Notes under the pieces: model-generated
Database searches by the model: none
What the model saw: the letters and a program-made list of their open reading frames with translations, nothing else
What the model was told of the DNA's origin: nothing
Made by a program: the position numbers and the translations under genes
Assembly: GCA_054601695.1 (NCBI GenBank)
Contig: BAAHQB010000094.1
Coordinates: forward strand, 434,001-498,000
Source: Amorphochlora amoebiformis
Lineage: Eukaryota; Cercozoa; Chlorarachniophyceae
Direction: 5' to 3'
DNA: 64,000 bases
Part shown: piece after piece, positions 1 through 64,000 of the stretch
Numbering within the stretch: position 1 is the stretch's first letter
Layout: each line of letters opens with the position of its first letter

Positions 1-61377
<61,377 letters not shown>

Positions 61378-61610
61378 GGCTGATGGTCGAAGAGGTCAGA
61401 GTCTACGCCCTCATGGAAGGGTGGTGCGGATATCTTTACCCGATTATTCAGGATATCTCGGGCGTTATCCTAATTACTCCCCGTGTTATCAGATACTACC
61501 GGGGATTGTCATGATCTCTCCAAATCTCCCAGGTACATCCTCCCGCGAATGGCTGCACGAGCCGGTTGATGAGAATTGCAGGGCTGTAGCAAGTATATTG
61601 AGACATCTGA
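61378..61610. promoter_or_regulatory. Divergent intergenic region, putative bidirectional promoter
   Basis: The start codons of the giant Ubl gene (minus, 61377) and the MINPP-like gene (plus, 61611) lie 233 bp apart, head to head. Both promoters and 5' UTRs must fit here or overlap the opposing gene. No microsatellite is present. I see no clear TATA box at a sensible spacing on either side. GATATC/GATATCT words occur near 61427 and 61453. Regulation is inferred from geometry only. Confidence 0.5.
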
Positions 61611-61707
61611 ATGCCCTATCGACGACTCTGTGCCCTCATAATCACTGTATGGGCGGTGAAGGGTGTTATAGATAACAAAGGCTGCCCCTCCGATCCTACA
61701 AGGATCG
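61611..61707 (+). CDS. MINPP exon 1: signal-peptide exon
   Basis: The ATG at 61611 opens a frame with two arginines, a hydrophobic core ([11 protein letters not shown]) and a small-residue end (KG), then [14 protein letters not shown]. It ends at ATCG|GTAAGT, an ideal donor, and joins exon 2 at AATCAG|TCGATC in phase 1. A simpler model would start at the ATG at 61777 with [11 protein letters not shown], but that lacks any targeting signal and ignores the strong donor. I prefer the two-exon start. Confidence 0.75.
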
Positions 61708-62783
61708 GTAAGTGATCGCACACCGACGAGCACTGGCTTGCTGTTACCTGAATTGGCTGATGTCCTGATATATGTCATGAAATCAGTCGATCTTGAGCAA
61801 TTCTTCGGATCAAAGACCCCCTACGACTCTGCGCGAAGAATGTTGGAGGTGAGGCAGCCTACGAGTCATCATCGTCCTTGTGAGCGCTCCGAGGTCGTCA
61901 TGGTGTGGGCTGTGGTGCGCCATGGGTCCCGGTGTCCTACACCGCATCGCTTCAGGGATACCGTTAGGCTCGATTCTATGCTGGCTAACCTGTGAGTCTA
62001 TTTTTCTTTTGGGGACGGAGGGAATTATCATGGTCGGGTGTAGGGAAGAGAGTGGTACTTAAGGAGGGGGAAGAATTCTACATTGAGAAGGGAAAGGTAA
62101 AACTTGATCGCACTGATTTGGAGGTGGGGTAATACCTGTGGTTTCTCGTTCGGAGGTGGGGTAATACCAGTGATTTCTCACTTGGGGAGGGAAGGGGTCG
62201 TTCTCGTTCTCATTTAATTTTGCTTGTTGCTAGGACGGATTGGTGCCCGCGTGAGCGCCCTTACAGAATAGGCTCGTGTGTGCTGGAGGACGCGGTCTGA
62301 AACTGCACACATCCCTAGCGCTAATCCAACCTCCAACCCCCTCCAAATACCCGCCTCAGCTCAGATTCTGTAATTTTGCAGGGCATGTTGACGGAGAAGG
62401 GGCAGGTGGAGATGTACGAGTTGGGACAAAGGATGCGCGCCCGGTTCCCGTCGCTGTTCAAATCTCGATACTCCCCAATTCGCTACGATATCCAGTCGTC
62501 GCATCCCTTTCGAGCACTGCAGAGCGCGGTAACGTTTCGATTGATACGTTCACAGTGTTGGGTGGAAAAGTTTTTTTGAGAGAGAGGTTTCTCATAGTAT
62601 TCGTTCGCGGAGGGCGTGTTTGGAGGAACGGGGAACTTGGGTCCGGCGAATTCACAGGTTGTTATTATTAACATGGTTCGCACAATGTAGATGTGTGTAC
62701 GAACCGGGTACATAATATATATATATATATATATATATATTTACATATATACATATATATATATATATATGAATATTTATACG

Positions 62784-62821
<38 letters not shown>

Positions 62822-62892
62822 GTATGTTCATTTAACTATAAATATATATATATATATACATATATATTATATATATTCTATTTTTGCATTAT

Positions 62893-62930
<38 letters not shown>

Positions 62931-63049
62931 ACATGTATAAGTATGTATATATATATATGTATATATACCTATATATGCAACATATTCATACGTGCATAAA
63001 TATATCGAGATGTATTTACATGTATATAAAATACACATGCCACATGTCC

Positions 63050-63107
<58 letters not shown>

Positions 63108-63241
63108 ATATATATATGTTATATATATATATATATATGTATACATATATGTATGTATAACCTGCCCAAAATTGACCCTAACCCCATTCTAATCTACACA
63201 CCCAACGTCAAATTTGACTCTGATAAAATATACACACACAC

Positions 63242-63308
<67 letters not shown>

Positions 63309-63804
63309 TTATATATATATATATATATGTATGTAATGTATGTGTGTGTGCGTATATGTTCTGTGTGTGTATGCTTGTTCTGTGTATGGGTATGCTTGTG
63401 CATTTTGTTAAACATAAATGCTCAGCCAATCGCGATTAGAACGGCAGATGAGCGTATGCTTTATTTCCACAAGGCGTGTGAAAAGTATCGTCGCCATAAG
63501 GTATACTTTCGGAAATTCTGGTGAATTTTCCTAGAATCTAGATGTACATATACACATACACTTTAGAGCGATGTGAAAAATCAAAGTAATGCATTTTAGG
63601 TTGCTATGCGAGAAGATCCTCGTTCTCCAGTTATGGCGTTTGAACACCGGCTGATTAGCATACTTCAGGCTGTCGAGGCTCGACTCAACCTGCAACCCAA
63701 CGACTTATCGGTAGCATCTCGAACACTCTGCTATACAGTACGCTCTAATGTACTTGTTATACGTATTTCGTTGTATTTCAATGTGTACATGTATTGTATT
63801 GCAA

Positions 63805-63873
<69 letters not shown>

Positions 63874-64000
63874 TTGTGTGTGTATGTGTGTGTGTGGGCA
63901 TAATTGTCTAGCTTCGAGACCTCCGTACAGCATGGGACTCATGCAAGTTTGGAGACGATAGATTCTGCGCCCTATTCAAGTACCTTCAGGCTCACATTTT
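61611..64000 (+). CDS. MINPP1-like: Multiple inositol polyphosphate phosphatase (MINPP-like), 3' partial
   Basis: Exons 61611..61707, 61787..61848, 61894..61991, 62234..62294, 62382..62528, 62598..62657, 63426..63500, 63600..63737 and 63912..64000 (off the edge); all phases agree. MINPP is a histidine-phosphatase enzyme that removes phosphates from InsP6 and other inositol polyphosphates and usually works in the ER lumen or outside the cell. Exon 1 is a signal peptide ([18 protein letters not shown]). Exon 2 has [12 protein letters not shown] (the family's 'lgTKtpY'). Exon 3 has the catalytic VRHGSRCP. Exon 5 has [22 protein letters not shown] and HPFRALQSA. Exon 6 has [18 protein letters not shown] and exon 7 [12 protein letters not shown], both typical of MINPP. 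Exon 9 has [15 protein letters not shown]. The proton-donor HAE motif would lie past 64000. The 45 nt at 61849-61893 are also open in frame and may be exon instead of intron. Confidence 0.88.
62658..63425. repeat. (TA)n-rich MINPP intron
   Basis: A 768-nt intron between MINPP exons 6 and 7, with TA arrays at 62710-63150 and 63245-63330. It shows that the repeat load also affects the neighbouring gene on the other strand. Confidence 0.85.
63738..63911. repeat. (TA)n in the last visible MINPP intron
   Basis: A short (TA)n followed by (TG)n between MINPP exons 8 and 9. Confidence 0.85.

Noticed and set aside
61777-61995. MINPP model starting at the ATG at 61777
   Set aside because: It ignores an ideal GTAAGT donor and a signal peptide immediately upstream that join in phase.

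Overview
This is nuclear DNA from an intron-dense eukaryote, most likely a unicellular one. The evidence is conserved protein segments broken by GT...AG (occasionally GC...AG) introns, no bacterial operon structure or ribosome binding sites, interstitial TTAGGG/CCCTAA-like repeats, and non-coding DNA dominated by (TA)n, (TG)n and (CT)n microsatellites. The lineage cannot be fixed from the sequence. The mixture of ultra-short introns (apparently 25 to 60 nt) and kilobase introns made of (TA)n is unusual.

Two genes are present, transcribed divergently from a gap of about 230 bp at 61378-61610. On the minus strand one enormous gene fills 61377 down to 1 and continues off the left edge. I rebuilt about 130 exons by hand. 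Nearly all join in phase, giving roughly 12.8 kb of coding sequence, about 4,260 residues, with no internal stop. The order is: an N-terminal ubiquitin-like domain (60576-61377); a long armadillo/HEAT-like helical region (about 41-60 kb); an SH3-like segment (39.8-40.2 kb); a CUB-like segment (35.8-38.5 kb); more helical repeats (25-34.5 kb); a SPRY domain (21.9-23.2 kb); a Cys-containing, unresolved segment (20.4 kb); further mixed segments (13-19.4 kb); beta-trefoil-like and two laminin-G/concanavalin-like segments (7.7-12.4 kb); two UBA domains (5.3-6.6 kb); and a Tudor-like domain at the left edge. It looks like a giant ubiquitin-pathway scaffold or E3-type protein. No catalytic domain (HECT, RING, protease) is visible in the window, and the C-terminus lies outside it.

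On the plus strand, 61611-64000 holds the 5' part of a multiple inositol polyphosphate phosphatase (MINPP, histidine phosphatase clade 2). It has a signal peptide on a small first exon, the RHGxRxP catalytic motif, and downstream family motifs through nine exons. It runs off the right edge.

The TA arrays are confined to introns and are absent from 60.2-62.7 kb, so the 5' ends of both genes form a compact repeat-free island. Within the introns are small tandem duplications, two decayed copies of exon fragments, a palindromic tandem array (3720-4250), and a duplicated segment in which one copy has been largely overwritten by TATA.
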